This document shows, piece after piece, positions 35,741-44,619 of a stretch of DNA of 64,000 bases. The notes under the pieces were generated by a model. That model did not search any database. It saw nothing but the letters and a program-made list of their open reading frames with translations, and was not told the origin of the DNA. Position numbers and translations under genes: made by a program. Position 1 is the first letter of the stretch; each line of letters opens with the position of its first letter. This DNA comes from Domibacillus aminovorans (GTDB taxonomy: Bacteria; Bacillota; Bacilli; Bacillales; Domibacillaceae), in contig NZ_LQWY01000038.1 in the NCBI RefSeq assembly GCF_001643235.1, positions 59,266 through 123,265 on the forward strand. The letters run 5' to 3'.

Positions 35741-36388
35741 ATGGTTTCATATATGGATTACACATCTCCATCAACTGAATACACTTTTGACGTAAATAAA
35801 AGTCCCTTGTTCAGAAAAGATGAAAAAAACTATATTAACGTACTAGGTGTGAAACAGTTAAATACATTGGAAAATGTGTCGTTGCTGGACATTTTCCTAA
35901 GTACTAATAACATTGTAGAACCTCACTATCACCAAAATGCGGCTGAGCTAGTCTATTGTATTTCTGGTGCTGCTACTGTATCGATGTTGAACCCCTTTAC
36001 AAAACAGCTTCTCAGTTACTCTATTACACCTGGACAAGTGGCAAACATTCCACAAGGTTGGTGGCATTACGAAGTAGCTACAGTTGATAACACTCATCTT
36101 TTGGCAATTTTCAATGCACCAACTCCAGAAGTGATTTTAGGCTCTGACATCTTAAAATTCACTCCTGCAAATATCATATCACATACTTATTGCATCGATG
36201 AAAATCAATGGAAACAAGCAATTGAACCGGTTAAACCATCAACATATATAGGTCCATACAAGAACTGCAATAGAGTAAAGCAAAATACGCCTAATCAATA
36301 TTTAAATCGACAGTATCAACAGCCACAATATATTCAGCAATACTCACGAATTCCTTACGTTCCCCAGTATTATCAATATTGGCGCTAA
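35741..36388 (+). CDS. Cupin-domain protein with Q/Y-rich tail, possible coat protein
   Basis: Protein of 215 residues. Residues 20-150 form a cupin beta barrel with metal-type motif PHYHQNAAELVYCISG and the second motif PGQVANIPQGWWHYEVA, related to oxalate decarboxylase-like germin proteins. The first motif has the histidine pair and Glu. The C-terminal 45 residues are rich in Gln, Tyr and Pro (QYQQPQYIQQYSRIPYVPQY), as in spore coat proteins. GAGGTG lies 10 bases before ATG 35741, and a sigma-K-like site is upstream. A spore-coat role is inferred, not shown. Confidence 0.75.
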   Translation: MVSYMDYTSPSTEYTFDVNKSPLFRKDEKNYINVLGVKQLNTLENVSLLDIFLSTNNIVEPHYHQNAAELVYCISGAATVSMLNPFTKQLLSYSITPGQVANIPQGWWHYEVATVDNTHLLAIFNAPTPEVILGSDILKFTPANIISHTYCIDENQWKQAIEPVKPSTYIGPYKNCNRVKQNTPNQYLNRQYQQPQYIQQYSRIPYVPQYYQYWR

Positions 36389-36759
36389 TAGACAAACTAA
36401 TAAAACTATTGGCATGAAAAATCGAAGAAACATTTTGCTCTGTTAATTTCAATGTTTTAAAGATGGAGCAACCTGGCTGTTTTTATGCCATAATATCTTT
36501 GAACTGTTCATTTAACTGATTGAATTTTCATCGTTTGAATCGTTGTTGCATATATTAAATACAAATAGGAGCCCTTTCTCCCTCCTATTTAAAAGCATTT
36601 TCCATTTCTTCTTCAGCAACTATTCTTATCCTGGAATAGTTGCTTTTTGTCGTACTGTTGATTAAAAATTAACTCTCAGTAGCAAATTGTCTCTTTTCAA
36701 TGATTGATTATTTAACCATTTTCCTTCACTCTTTCGTTTGAGATTTGTTAAGGTATTGT

Positions 36760-36786
36760 ACCGAAATGTAATTTTTAGCATAAAAT
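36760..36786 (+). promoter_or_regulatory. Sigma-K-like promoter
   Basis: AC (36760), 17-base spacer, CATAAAAT (36779-36786), 55 bases before the paralogue B start. Resembles the site before paralogue A. Confidence 0.45.
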
Positions 36787-36840
36787 AAGATTGATACGAA
36801 GATTCATTTAACATCGTTTTATTATTGAGGGGTGAAATCC

Positions 36841-37116
36841 ATGAATAAAAATAATTTAAACAATAATCAAAAAGGCCAAAATTCATCATTACCAGAAAAT
36901 TATGCTGATAAGCTCGCCGTCATTGCTTCAGTAATTTCTACGTTCGGTGATGCCTTAGCAACTGTTGCAGCAGTATTAGCATTAGAAGAGGCTGCTAACT
37001 CCAATACACAAGATCAAAGAAGTCAATCTGACCGAGACCAGCAGTTGATAAGGATGCAAAAACAAATTGACTACTTAACAGATCAATTATCAAATAATAA
37101 TAGAAAGAAGAATTAA
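36841..37116 (+). CDS. Small hydrophobic-plus-coiled-coil protein, paralogue B
   Basis: Unrecognised 91-residue protein, paralogue of the one at 23785. Layout: Asn/Gln-rich head (MNKNNLNNNQKGQNSSLPEN), a small-residue hydrophobic segment (DKLAVIASVISTFGDALATV, AAVLALEEAAN), then a polar helix ending LIRMQKQIDYLTDQLSNN. ATG 36841 is about 9 bases after GAGGGG. Preceded by a TACTGTTGAT copy (36653) and a sigma-K-like promoter, as paralogue A is, so whole units rather than just the coding parts were copied. Confidence 0.7.
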   Translation: MNKNNLNNNQKGQNSSLPENYADKLAVIASVISTFGDALATVAAVLALEEAANSNTQDQRSQSDRDQQLIRMQKQIDYLTDQLSNNNRKKN

Positions 37117-37503
37117 TTAAGCTACATATCATAGATTTTCAGTTCATTATGGCATTTGAAAATGATCACTATTCGTAATGAATTTTCGAATTATTGAAAC
37201 GCGCTAACTTCTCGTTTCCCTCCCGTACTTTTCAGCTTGTCCCATGAACCCTTTTTAGTCTTGATAATTATGCAATCGCTTAATACCTGATCTCCATTCC
37301 AATTCTCAAAAACTCTTTTTACACTCGTTGAAATTTACTCCTTCACAGTTTGTGTCTACTGTTGATCATTCTCCCTTACACCTCTTCTATAAGGTTTTGT
37401 GCTTAATTTCTTTTTTGAAGGAATACTTTATGTTTAATTCTTTCCTAGTTGGATATGATTAGTAACTAATTCAATTTTACTCAGCGAAGGAGACCATCAC
37501 AGT
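37117..37503. other. Intergenic stretch with repeat copy
   Basis: Contains TACTGTTGAT at 37357 and, to its right on the minus strand, a relic reading KKEIKHKTL-stop-KRCKGE whose intact version at 56.35-56.4 kb reads METEIKHKILYKRCKGE and ends right at the motif. No intact gene. Confidence 0.5.
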
Positions 37504-37690
37504 ATGATGCTAATCGATATTGTTGCGTGGATAATATCAATAGTTTTTATTTATTAGTTTCGTTTTTTCTTTAGTGGCTTTATTAAGAAAACCAAGATCG
37601 TTACGTGAAACTGAAAGTGAATTTTCCTCACAGGTTAAAATAGAATTGCGAGCACTATTTAACGGCCGGGCAGAGTCCTGGCCTTTTATC
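37504..37690 (+). pseudogene. Membrane-segment gene, frameshifted copy
   Basis: ATG 37504 opens LIDIVAWIISIVF and then a TAG, because one extra T lies in the TTTTT run relative to the intact copy at 56493. After the shift the frame matches FSLVALLRKPRSLRETE and runs to SLTPQKM. A terminator-like GGCC-GGGCAGAGTCCT-GGCC with TTTT lies inside (about 37663-37690). Confidence 0.6.
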
Positions 37691-37818
37691 TTTTCTTTAA
37701 CCCCTCAAAAAATGTAATGTTTTTAGAGTTTTTGTCGAACACATGGTAATTCTCTCGTGATTATTTTATGATGGTTCCCTATTGTGTTTAATAAACAAAC
37801 CCGCACAGGAGAGATGTA

Positions 37819-37989
37819 ATGTTATCTACTCAATTAAATTTAGAGGACTTATCCACCCAAATTAACGATATTCGCGAGTTAATGATAGCCTCTGGTTTAA
37901 AAAAGGGATTTACAGATATCGAAACCCTTAAATATAGCGAAGAACTGGACAAATTAATTCTCCAATTTCAATTGCAAAGCAGACTTTAA
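37819..37989 (+). CDS. Spo0E-like phosphatase, soluble form
   Basis: Protein of 56 residues, the usual size of Spo0E-family aspartyl-phosphate phosphatases, which dephosphorylate Spo0A~P and delay sporulation. The family core is present: ININDIR-type first helix (QINDIRELMIASGLKKGFTD) and the signature YSEELDKLILQFQ, corresponding to SQELD. Its own AGGAGAG site lies 6 bases before ATG 37819. About 200 bases separate it from the membrane segment to which the same sequence is fused at 56493. Confidence 0.75.
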   Translation: MLSTQLNLEDLSTQINDIRELMIASGLKKGFTDIETLKYSEELDKLILQFQLQSRL

Positions 37990-38215
37990 AAACTTTCGAG
38001 AATAAATATCATTTTTTGTATAATTTTCTCTTGGATGGTTAAACTGTTACTGTGTTAAGTTTTCTCATGAGTAAGAACCTTCCAAATATTTGTAGTCGGG
38101 GAACTTTTCTCGGCTTTTTTTTGTAAACATTTCTTGAACGGGCATACTATTTTTATATGACGGTTCCCCGTCATACCCGATATTTTGTCACTTTCAATTC
38201 TTTTACAGTCAGGTA

Positions 38216-38404
38216 TTAATCTGGCTGTTTTTTTGTTTGAATTTCCACTTTCACTTTGATTTTCATCGGGATTTCTTCTGCCATACGCACCGTTCTTTGT
38301 CCTCTGCGAATCAATTCCTTCACTCGATCTTTGGTCTCTTCCTTATATTCATAACTTTCAACTATAGAATTTCCGATTGTAGATGACACAGTTACAAAAT
38401 ACAT
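38216..38404 (-). CDS. Small phage-type protein, MAEEIPMKIKV family
   Basis: Protein of 62 residues with a GGGGG site before ATG 38404. Reads MYFVTVSSTIGNSIVESYEY then KDRVKELIRRGQRTVRMAEE and IPMKIKVKVEI. A shorter relative at 56218-56331 shares MAEEIPMKIKVEVEF, and a third copy of only the last codons lies at 57349-57366. Each is followed on the plus strand by the same terminator type. Function unknown. Confidence 0.6.
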   Translation of the reverse strand: MYFVTVSSTIGNSIVESYEYKEETKDRVKELIRRGQRTVRMAEEIPMKIKVKVEIQTKKQPD

Positions 38405-38423
38405 ATCAATTCCCCCTCTGTTT

Positions 38424-38525
38424 TTAATGCATTAATCCTCGTTTAATGTAATCCGGTAACTCTTGTCCGCATCGAAGAGCCTGTTCAAACGTACATTGAG
38501 GACAGATAACTTCCCTTTGTCATCT
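38424..38525 (-). pseudogene. Small zinc-ribbon-like fragment
   Basis: Open stretch REVICPQCTFEQALRCGQEL then PDYIKRGLMH with a CPxC pair; a stop lies just upstream in frame and there is no start codon. Probably the tail of a lost phage-type gene. Confidence 0.35.
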
Positions 38526-38710
38526 GGATATTTGAATTCTGTGTATTTTACTTTTCGTATCTTTAATCTTCCACCCTATCAAAAGGACAGGTAGCTATCT
38601 GTATTAGGTATATGTCATTTATAGCAAATTAAAAATCTCACCCGTGATGTCTGTCCGTTTCAAAGATACTACGGGATGCATCTACTATAGTAAACAAGGA
38701 GGTGTTTTGG

Positions 38711-38947
38711 ATGTGTCGTCCTATTAGACCAATCATCTGTCCCCCAAAGTGTGTATTTCATGATTCCTACATTAAACGCGAGGTTCCTGTCATTCACCCA
38801 ATCGTGAATGTTAATCGGCAGCATATTGTTAACGTTCCTCGTCATATTTATCAGCCTATGACAAGAAACGTCGTCGTAGATCCAGGTTATATGGATCCAT
38901 CACAATGTCACTATAATCACTCACATGGCTGCAATCGTTGCAGATAA
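38711..38947 (+). CDS. CotD-like spore coat protein
   Basis: Small coat-type protein of 78 residues, rich in His, Cys, Pro and Val. It resembles the CotD family: MCRPIRPIICPPKCVFHDSY, then VIHPIVNVNRQHIVNVPRHI and the ending YNHSHGCNRC. AAGGAGG lies 8 bases before ATG 38711. CotD proteins sit in the inner spore coat and are made in the mother cell. No clear sigma-K match was found upstream. Confidence 0.75.
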   Translation: MCRPIRPIICPPKCVFHDSYIKREVPVIHPIVNVNRQHIVNVPRHIYQPMTRNVVVDPGYMDPSQCHYNHSHGCNRCR

Positions 38948-39027
38948 CACTTTTTGATTTTTATAGAACCATTCGTACAAGACTCGGCTCTATTTTTTCA
39001 TACTATATTTAAAAAAAGGTGATCATT

Positions 39028-39138
39028 ATGAGTTCCCAAAATTGTGGCGGATACGGCTCTGTCTTTGTGCTAATTGTTGTTTTGTTCATTTTGTTAATCA
39101 TCGTTAGCGCATCTTTCATGGGTGGCGGATACTGCTAG
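39028..39138 (+). CDS. YjcZ-family sporulation protein
   Basis: Tiny protein of 36 residues: polar Gly/Cys head ([11 protein letters not shown]), one membrane segment ([19 protein letters not shown]) and the glycine-cysteine end MGGGYC, typical of the YjcZ/YhfM-type sporulation family. GGTGATC precedes ATG 39028 moderately well. CATACTAT at 38999 with AC 15 bases before resembles a mother-cell promoter, with a spacer one short. Function of the family is unknown. Confidence 0.8.
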   Translation: MSSQNCGGYGSVFVLIVVLFILLIIVSASFMGGGYC

Positions 39139-39241
39139 GTACCAAACCATTATCCATAAAACCCTTTTGAATTAAATACATTATTGTGCGACTGTATAAA
39201 GTAACTACAGTCGCTTTTTTAATTCAATATATACGAACGTT

Positions 39242-39524
39242 TTACACATCCTGCAGTATCTTTTCACTTAATTCAAAAAACCACTGCCGATCTGCAGTCA
39301 TGATCGCTAAATCGATAGGATCGTCATAATCTTCTTTCAAAAGAGAAGAATCCAACGGTACAATTAAACTCATTGAGCACGTAGCTGGGGCTGGTTTGAT
39401 GTTTTCAGGAATACCTCTTACAAACCTAGCTATTTTCGTCATATGCACCGTCTCTAAATCTTCCGAAAAGCTATCGATATAACTCATGGCCAGACGCTGC
39501 TAAAACCCAATCGCCCACTTTCAA
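39242..39524 (-). pseudogene. IDEAL-domain phage-type protein, frameshifted
   Basis: From TTG 39524 (AAAGGAG 8 bases upstream) the frame starts MKVGDWVLAASG and breaks near 39485; the neighbouring frame carries on IDSFSEDLETVHMTKIARFV and ends in an IDEAL domain (DDPIDLAIMTADRQWFFELS). The intact relative at 57373 has the same build: GDWVF head, IDEAL tail, identical ILQDV/MLQDV end. Confidence 0.65.
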
Positions 39525-39605
39525 GGCTGCCACTCCTTTAATTAATTTTCCCCTCATCCATTTTTACCAAATTTGTTATATAATGTTTTATAGAGCGTGA
39601 TACTT

Positions 39606-39728
39606 ATGAAGAAACAAACTCTTAAAAGTCTTAAAGTACATTTGTTTATCATTGGCGGAGTGCTTGTAACACTTGTCCTTCTCGTTTTTTGTCTCCTCTT
39701 TTTGATTTGGCAGGCAACAACAATTTAG
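39606..39728 (+). CDS. Possible small membrane peptide, 40 residues
   Basis: MKKQTLKSLKVHLFIIGGVL then VTLVLLVFCLLFLIW: basic head plus one long membrane segment. Only a weak ribosome binding site (GAGCGTGAT). Uncertain, family unknown. Confidence 0.4.
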   Translation: MKKQTLKSLKVHLFIIGGVLVTLVLLVFCLLFLIWQATTI

Positions 39729-39860
39729 CTCATTACCCTTTTTACATTTTCAACAGAATGTGCACTAACTATTCTCAGATAAAATTCCAAATTAACACCA
39801 AGTGCTATAAGACAACTAAAATGAATCTTCAACAGATTACCTTTCAAGGAGGTGTTATAA

Positions 39861-40166
39861 ATGAGCATACAAAAATGTGCTAACTGTGGTCATCAATTCA
39901 AATGGAATGAGATTTTCAATTCCCTTCTCTTGTTTTACAAACCGATAAAATGTAGCATGTGTAGAACTAAATACAAAGTTTGTTTTTCTTCGCGATTAAT
40001 TTATAGCTTTACATGTTTCGCTTCCGTCTCACCTGTATTGTTATTTTTGTCAATTAATCATCAATTGCCCTCTTGGATAGCTTGTTTGATACTGACAGCA
40101 TCATTATTGACCCCCCTCCTTTTTCCTTTTTATGCAAAGTACTATCCCTTGCAAATTGAAGATTAA
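39861..40166 (+). CDS. Zinc-ribbon membrane protein, TIGR04104-like
   Basis: Protein of 101 residues. An N-terminal zinc ribbon (CANCGHQFKW ... CSMCRTKYKV, two CxxC pairs) is followed by two membrane segments (FTCFASVSPVLLFLS and WIACLILTASLLTPLLF). This matches a family of small Bacillus zinc-finger membrane proteins of unknown role. AAGGAGG lies 9 bases before ATG 39861. Confidence 0.7.
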   Translation: MSIQKCANCGHQFKWNEIFNSLLLFYKPIKCSMCRTKYKVCFSSRLIYSFTCFASVSPVLLFLSINHQLPSWIACLILTASLLTPLLFPFYAKYYPLQIED

Positions 40167-40216
40167 TTCAATCTTTAATTCTCATTATCTGTGTCACAGC
40201 TTCTATCTACTGTTGA

Positions 40217-40659
40217 TCAGCGTTTTCTTCTCCACTCACCGCGACATACTCCATGACTGTAACTTCCTGCCCGCTTGCCTTTTCAATGTAGCTTTCGCCG
40301 CAATGAGAAATCCCGTGAAGCCGGTCCGCCCTTTATGTCATAAATTTCAGTGCAACCATCTTTCCAATACACTTTAAAATCAGCTGTGTATTTCGCCCCT
40401 GCCTTTGTTTTCTCACCTTTTCCAGAACAACGAGTACAATTATCGGGCGGCCTGTTCTCGGGCTTGTCCGCTTGCCTGATCCGTTACATCCATAGCATGT
40501 GACTGCGTATGTCGGTATGATTTCAAAAACTGGTTGTACTTCCACCTTTTCAACGTCTGGATCTGCTAAAAGAAGCAGATAATAATTGACTTCGGCTTTG
40601 CTGTCAAAAAGAATGCCGTATACAAATGTTTTCTTCGCGTTCCAATTACAGGTTCTCAT
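40217..40659 (-). pseudogene. DUF1064 nuclease-like phage gene, frameshifted
   Basis: Begins MRTCNWNAKKTFVYGILFDS then KAEVNYYLLLLADPDVEKVE, the DUF1064 (Holliday-junction/VRR-type nuclease-like) start, then a zinc insert CYGCNGSGKRTSPR; near 40460 the frame breaks and continues one frame over with CTRCSGKGEKTKAGAKYTAD, DFKVYWKDG and GGPASRDFSLRRKL, then another stop. The final stop TGA directly abuts a TACTGTTGAT copy. No good ribosome binding site. Confidence 0.65.
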
Positions 40660-40773
40660 TTAGATGAGTTTTCTTTTCATTTTATTTTTTGAATTTTGCA
40701 CATTGTTAATTATGTTTTTATTATATTTGTTATTTCCTCAATACCACGCCCCATCCACAGTATAATTCCACTA

Positions 40774-41000
40774 TTTTCCATCTGTAAAATGAACCTCGAC
40801 ACAAGCGTTCTGTACATTCTGATGTTGATTTTTAATCAAAACAAAAAGACTGTTTATTTCGGTCTTTTTGTTTCTAACTTTATTGTGAGGTGTATCCTTC
40901 TGTAATTGACCAAGAATGGCTCCTAATAACACACATGTACCCATCTGCTCAGAGTACGCTCCAAAGAGTAGCCCTACAAGGCTTCCATAAAAAATATGAA
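40774..41000 (-). pseudogene. Membrane-protein remnant
   Basis: Open stretch without start: HIFYGSLVGLLFGAYSEQMG then TCVLLGAILGQLQK and a polar tail ending VHFTDGK. It reads like real protein but family and start are unknown; an upstream stop closes the frame. Confidence 0.35.
40841..40871. terminator. Hairpin ACAAAAAGAC/GTCTTTTTGT
   Basis: Ten perfectly complementary bases around an 11-base loop with A and T tracts; it can work in both directions. It lies inside the remnant frame at 40774-41000, which argues that frame is no longer a gene. Confidence 0.65.
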
Positions 41001-41255
41001 GTGTTAAATGTTTCTTTTATTTCACATTCTTAGGTAAAACTAAGTTGTATAGATCTCATATGAACTAATGCACCCGTTACTTCAATATGAAGATATGAAG
41101 AGCCATACTTCCCTCTTGATGTATGGTACTCTTTACTTCAATAAGGATATCACTTTAACGAATAAATGCCATTTCTCTCACAGACCTATATAAATAGCGG
41201 AACCCTAGCTACAATTTTCCAATTTATAAATTATAATTTTTAGTATACTTCATTC

Positions 41256-42671
41256 TTAGAAAGGTGATTTAGCAATTGGAAAAGTCATCGTAAAGGTTGT
41301 TCCCTTCCCCTCTTCACTATCAATATGAATTGTTCCTTTGTATTTTTCAATCCATCGTTTCGCAATGGCGAGGCCGAGACCTTGTCCTCCCTGTTTACTG
41401 CTTCTCGCTTTGTCGGCCCGATAAAACCGATTTAACACGTAAGGAATATCCTGCTTTGAAATCCCGATTCCTTTATCGATTACTTGTATGTGTACTGTTT
41501 CATTCTCAGCAAAACAAGCAATTACTACATTTTTTTCTACCACTGAAAACTTCACAGCATTATCCAATAATATAATCAAAATCTGCTCTAAATGACGAGG
41601 GGGTACAGCTACGTATTGTGTTCCTTTCTCTATATGTGTAGTAAACATAAAATCAGGATGCAATAGTTCAAAATTATGTTTAACAGATTGAATTAACTGA
41701 ACGACATGAACCGGATTCACTTCAGTAGGTCCCATTGTTCCTGTTTCTGCTTTTGATAGTTCCAGCAGCTCTTGAACAAGTTTTATCAGGCGCTCGACCT
41801 CTTTTAAGCTTGAATGAAGCGATTTGTTAAGCACTTCGGGATCATCTTTTCCCCACCGATTTAACAGGGATAGGTGACCATGAATGATAGCCAGTGGTGT
41901 TCGTAATTCATGGGATGCGTCTTCAACAAATTGTTTTTGTTGAATAAAAGACTCTTCCAGATCATCCATTAATTCATTAAACAGTTTTCCTAGTTGGGCA
42001 ATTTCATCATTCGTTTCATAGGTAGGAACACGCTCTTGCAGACCATTCACTTTTATCTGTTGCATCGTATCCGTGATCACACGTACATTGGAAAGCAATT
42101 GTCTTGAAAGAAATGTTCCTCCAAGGAAACTTAGTAACAGTCCACCGACACCCCCGGTAATCAACACAAAAAAGATATTATCAATGAAGTCGTCAATCAT
42201 TTCCATACTTCTAATAATCTCAATCGTCCCGGCAAATTCATCCGTTACAACAGGTGCTCTTAAAATAAGAAGAGGATCTTCGCTATTTCTAACGATTTCA
42301 AACTCCTTACTGTTTACTAATACTGGTAATACCTCTGCTTCGTGTAAATCTTCCGTAACGTCCATGACGATAGTCCCTTTTTGATCAATGATTCGAATTA
42401 ATTGATCTTCTTCATTTATAATTGAAAAGTCGTTTTCGCTTTGTTTTATTTCATCTACGGTAAGATGCTGATGGTTCGATTCAATAAACGTTAATATTTC
42501 ATCTAACTGATGATTCATATTTTCTTTCTCATAATTTAAAGTTCTATGTTCAATGATCATATACTGGAGGATTGAATACGATAGAAACAGGATAAACATG
42601 AACGCCGATGACCATATCGTTATTTTCCATCTGATTGGCAAATTAGAGTAATATGTAATAAATTTATTCAA
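41256..42671 (-). CDS. Membrane sensor histidine kinase (YkoH-like)
   Basis: Sensor kinase of 471 residues. Two membrane segments (about 15-37 and 165-187) flank an extracellular sensor; then HAMP, a HisKA domain with the phospho-acceptor in VEDASHELRTPLAIIHGH, and a HATPase domain with NAVKFS, DKGIGISKQD and GGQGLGLAIAKRW. Its start overlaps the regulator's stop by 4 bases. The gene order PepSY protein, regulator, kinase resembles ykoJ-ykoG-ykoH of B. subtilis; the signal is not known. Confidence 0.88.
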   Translation of the reverse strand: MNKFITYYSNLPIRWKITIWSSAFMFILFLSYSILQYMIIEHRTLNYEKENMNHQLDEILTFIESNHQHLTVDEIKQSENDFSIINEEDQLIRIIDQKGTIVMDVTEDLHEAEVLPVLVNSKEFEIVRNSEDPLLILRAPVVTDEFAGTIEIIRSMEMIDDFIDNIFFVLITGGVGGLLLSFLGGTFLSRQLLSNVRVITDTMQQIKVNGLQERVPTYETNDEIAQLGKLFNELMDDLEESFIQQKQFVEDASHELRTPLAIIHGHLSLLNRWGKDDPEVLNKSLHSSLKEVERLIKLVQELLELSKAETGTMGPTEVNPVHVVQLIQSVKHNFELLHPDFMFTTHIEKGTQYVAVPPRHLEQILIILLDNAVKFSVVEKNVVIACFAENETVHIQVIDKGIGISKQDIPYVLNRFYRADKARSSKQGGQGLGLAIAKRWIEKYKGTIHIDSEEGKGTTFTMTFPIAKSPF

Positions 42672-43345
42672 TCCCGCATCACGTACCCAACCCCTCTTAC
42701 TGTTTGAATGTAAGACTCTTTTTCATTTGTATTTAACTTATTACGTAAATGCCTGACGTACACATCAATCACGTTTGTTTCTACTGTCGTATCATAAGAC
42801 CATATTTGCTCTAAAAGCATGTCCCTTGTTAATACCCGGTTAATGTTTTTCATAAAAAAAGAAAGTAGTTCAAATTCTTTGTTCGTAAGCTCGATGGTTT
42901 CATTTTCTTTCGTAAGGAGGCGGGATTCTACATCGAGCACTAAATTCTTAAATTTCAAAGAAATGGTCTGATTTGCTGCTAATCTTTCCTGGCGCTTAAA
43001 AATAACGCGCATTCTTGCCAGTAATTCTTCAATGGCAAAAGGTTTTGGTAAATAATCATCTGCCCCATTATCAAGCCCCATCACCCGGTCCATTACACTG
43101 TCTTTTGCCGTTAGCATAATGATGGGTGTGTCTTTGGCCGTTCGTAATCTCCTGCATACTTCAATTCCGTTTAGTCCCGGCAGCATCAAATCAAGAAGAA
43201 TGATGTCAAAATCTTGATGTAATGCTTTTTCTAGACCTAAACGTCCATCATATGCAATCTCAACGGAGTATCCCTCATATTTGAGCTCAAGTTCTAAAAA
43301 TTCAGCTAATCTTTCTTCATCCTCTACAATCAAGATCGTTTGCAT
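42668..43345 (-). CDS. OmpR-family response regulator (YkoG-like)
   Basis: Transcription factor of 225 residues: receiver domain with VEDEERLAEF and phospho-acceptor Asp in DIILLDLMLPGLNG, then a winged helix (LLEQIWSYDTTVETNVIDVY). ATG 43345 or 43348 are both possible; AAGGGAG favours 43345. Overlaps the kinase gene by 4 bases and follows the PepSY gene, which it may control. Confidence 0.9.
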   Translation of the reverse strand: MQTILIVEDEERLAEFLELELKYEGYSVEIAYDGRLGLEKALHQDFDIILLDLMLPGLNGIEVCRRLRTAKDTPIIMLTAKDSVMDRVMGLDNGADDYLPKPFAIEELLARMRVIFKRQERLAANQTISLKFKNLVLDVESRLLTKENETIELTNKEFELLSFFMKNINRVLTRDMLLEQIWSYDTTVETNVIDVYVRHLRNKLNTNEKESYIQTVRGVGYVMRD

Positions 43346-43491
43346 CATTTAACTCCCTTCATTCATAACTTTACTCTCCTGTGAACATTTTTCTTTATCA
43401 TATTATCCTGAATTGACATTTTTAAAAAATCTAAAGGAAGAATCCTATCTGCAATAAGCAAATAGGACCCCCTTTTCTCATCTTTGTTTAC

Positions 43492-44124
43492 TTATTCGTT
43501 ATCATCATCTGTTTCAGCATCATCTTCTTCGACTTCAACTTTTAACACTTTGCCAGATTTAGCATCTACTACGATTTCCTTTTCTTCCCCTTTGTCATCT
43601 ATAACATCTACAGTATATACAACAACACCGTCTTCATCTTCAAGTTCTGCGTCTTTTACTTTACCTGGAACTTCTTTAAGAGCGATGGCAATACTCTCTT
43701 CTTTTGTTACGGTTGCTTCTTTTTCAAGTTGTTTTTGCTCTTCTTTATCGTTTTCTTCGCCGTCCTCTTTCTCAGACTCTTCGTCATCTGCTTCTATTTT
43801 CAAAATCTTACCGGTATTGGCATCTACCGCGACCTCATGTTTTTGACCTTGATCATCCGTGACTTCCACACTATAGATAATTACTCCATCTTCGTCTTCA
43901 AGTTCTACATCTGATGCACTACCCTGGACTTCTTTTAAGGCAATATCGACACTTTCTTGTTTCGTTAGTTTCGTCTTCTTTTCTAATTGCTTTTGTTCCA
44001 CTTTTTCAGAGACTTCTGTCTGTGTGCTATCTGATGCAAATGCTGAAAAGTCTATTACGGAACCTGCGATACCACTTCCAAGAACCGTAACTGCTAATGC
44101 TGGGACTAAAAGTTTCTTTTTCAT
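43492..44124 (-). CDS. Secreted protein with two PepSY domains (YkoJ-like)
   Basis: Exported acidic protein of 210 residues. A signal peptide (MKKKLLVPALAVTVLGSGIA, likely cut after FASD or nearby) precedes two tandem PepSY domains (about 50-112 and 130-195) with the repeated pattern ALKEV...DVELEDEDGVIIYSVEV and VDANTGKILKIE. Linker and tail are Glu/Asp-rich. PepSY domains are thought to inhibit or modulate proteases or bind metals. First gene of the operon with the two-component genes. Confidence 0.85.
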   Translation of the reverse strand: MKKKLLVPALAVTVLGSGIAGSVIDFSAFASDSTQTEVSEKVEQKQLEKKTKLTKQESVDIALKEVQGSASDVELEDEDGVIIYSVEVTDDQGQKHEVAVDANTGKILKIEADDEESEKEDGEENDKEEQKQLEKEATVTKEESIAIALKEVPGKVKDAELEDEDGVVVYTVDVIDDKGEEKEIVVDAKSGKVLKVEVEEDDAETDDDNE

Positions 44125-44291
44125 TTTTGTCTTCCTCCTGATAACTTGTTTTATCGTGCATTATGATCATAACTTCTTATCATGAAGTGCTTATGAATCC
44201 AAAATAAAAACAGCTTAATATTTACATTAAAAATTTTTCATTTTACTAATAGTAAAAAACCGTACCAGTATACTGACTGATACAGCTTTTT

Positions 44292-44453
44292 TTATTGGTT
44301 ACGCTTAAGCAACTGTTTTTTTATTGCTCTAGCTCTCTTTTTAACACTTTCCGTTTTTTCTTTTAAAAATTCTACTTTCATACCTTCTGGAGACGATTGG
44401 ATTCTTATTAAGTCCCCATCCTGCACATCTGATCCTATTTTTTCAACTAACAT
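44292..44453 (-). CDS. Small protein, 53 residues, possibly a DUF3006-like end
   Basis: ATG 44453 lies 5 bases after GAGG. Reads MLVEKIGSDVQDGDLIRIQS then a basic tail ESVKKRARAIKKQLLKRNQ; DGDLIRI resembles the C-terminal half of DUF3006 proteins. The frame is open further upstream, so it may be a fragment. Confidence 0.4.
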   Translation of the reverse strand: MLVEKIGSDVQDGDLIRIQSSPEGMKVEFLKEKTESVKKRARAIKKQLLKRNQ

Positions 44454-44504
44454 TAATTCCTCAACCGATACGTCTTTGCACCAGAGCAGCTTGGTTGGAG
44501 GAAA

Positions 44505-44541
44505 TCCCGCTGGATTCGTTATTCCTCCAGCGAGATTTTTT
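44505..44541 (+). terminator. Hairpin CGCTGGA/TCCAGCG with T-run
   Basis: CGCTGGA (44508-44514) and TCCAGCG (44526-44532) pair, then AGATTTTTT follows on the plus strand. No plus-strand gene ends here now, so the gene it served is gone or the T-run is chance. Confidence 0.5.
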
Positions 44542-44619
44542 CTTTTGTATAGGTGGCATATGTTTTAAGGGTAACAAGAAATTCTCACTGGCAGAGATTG
44601 TCCAGTAGTAGGTGCTGGT

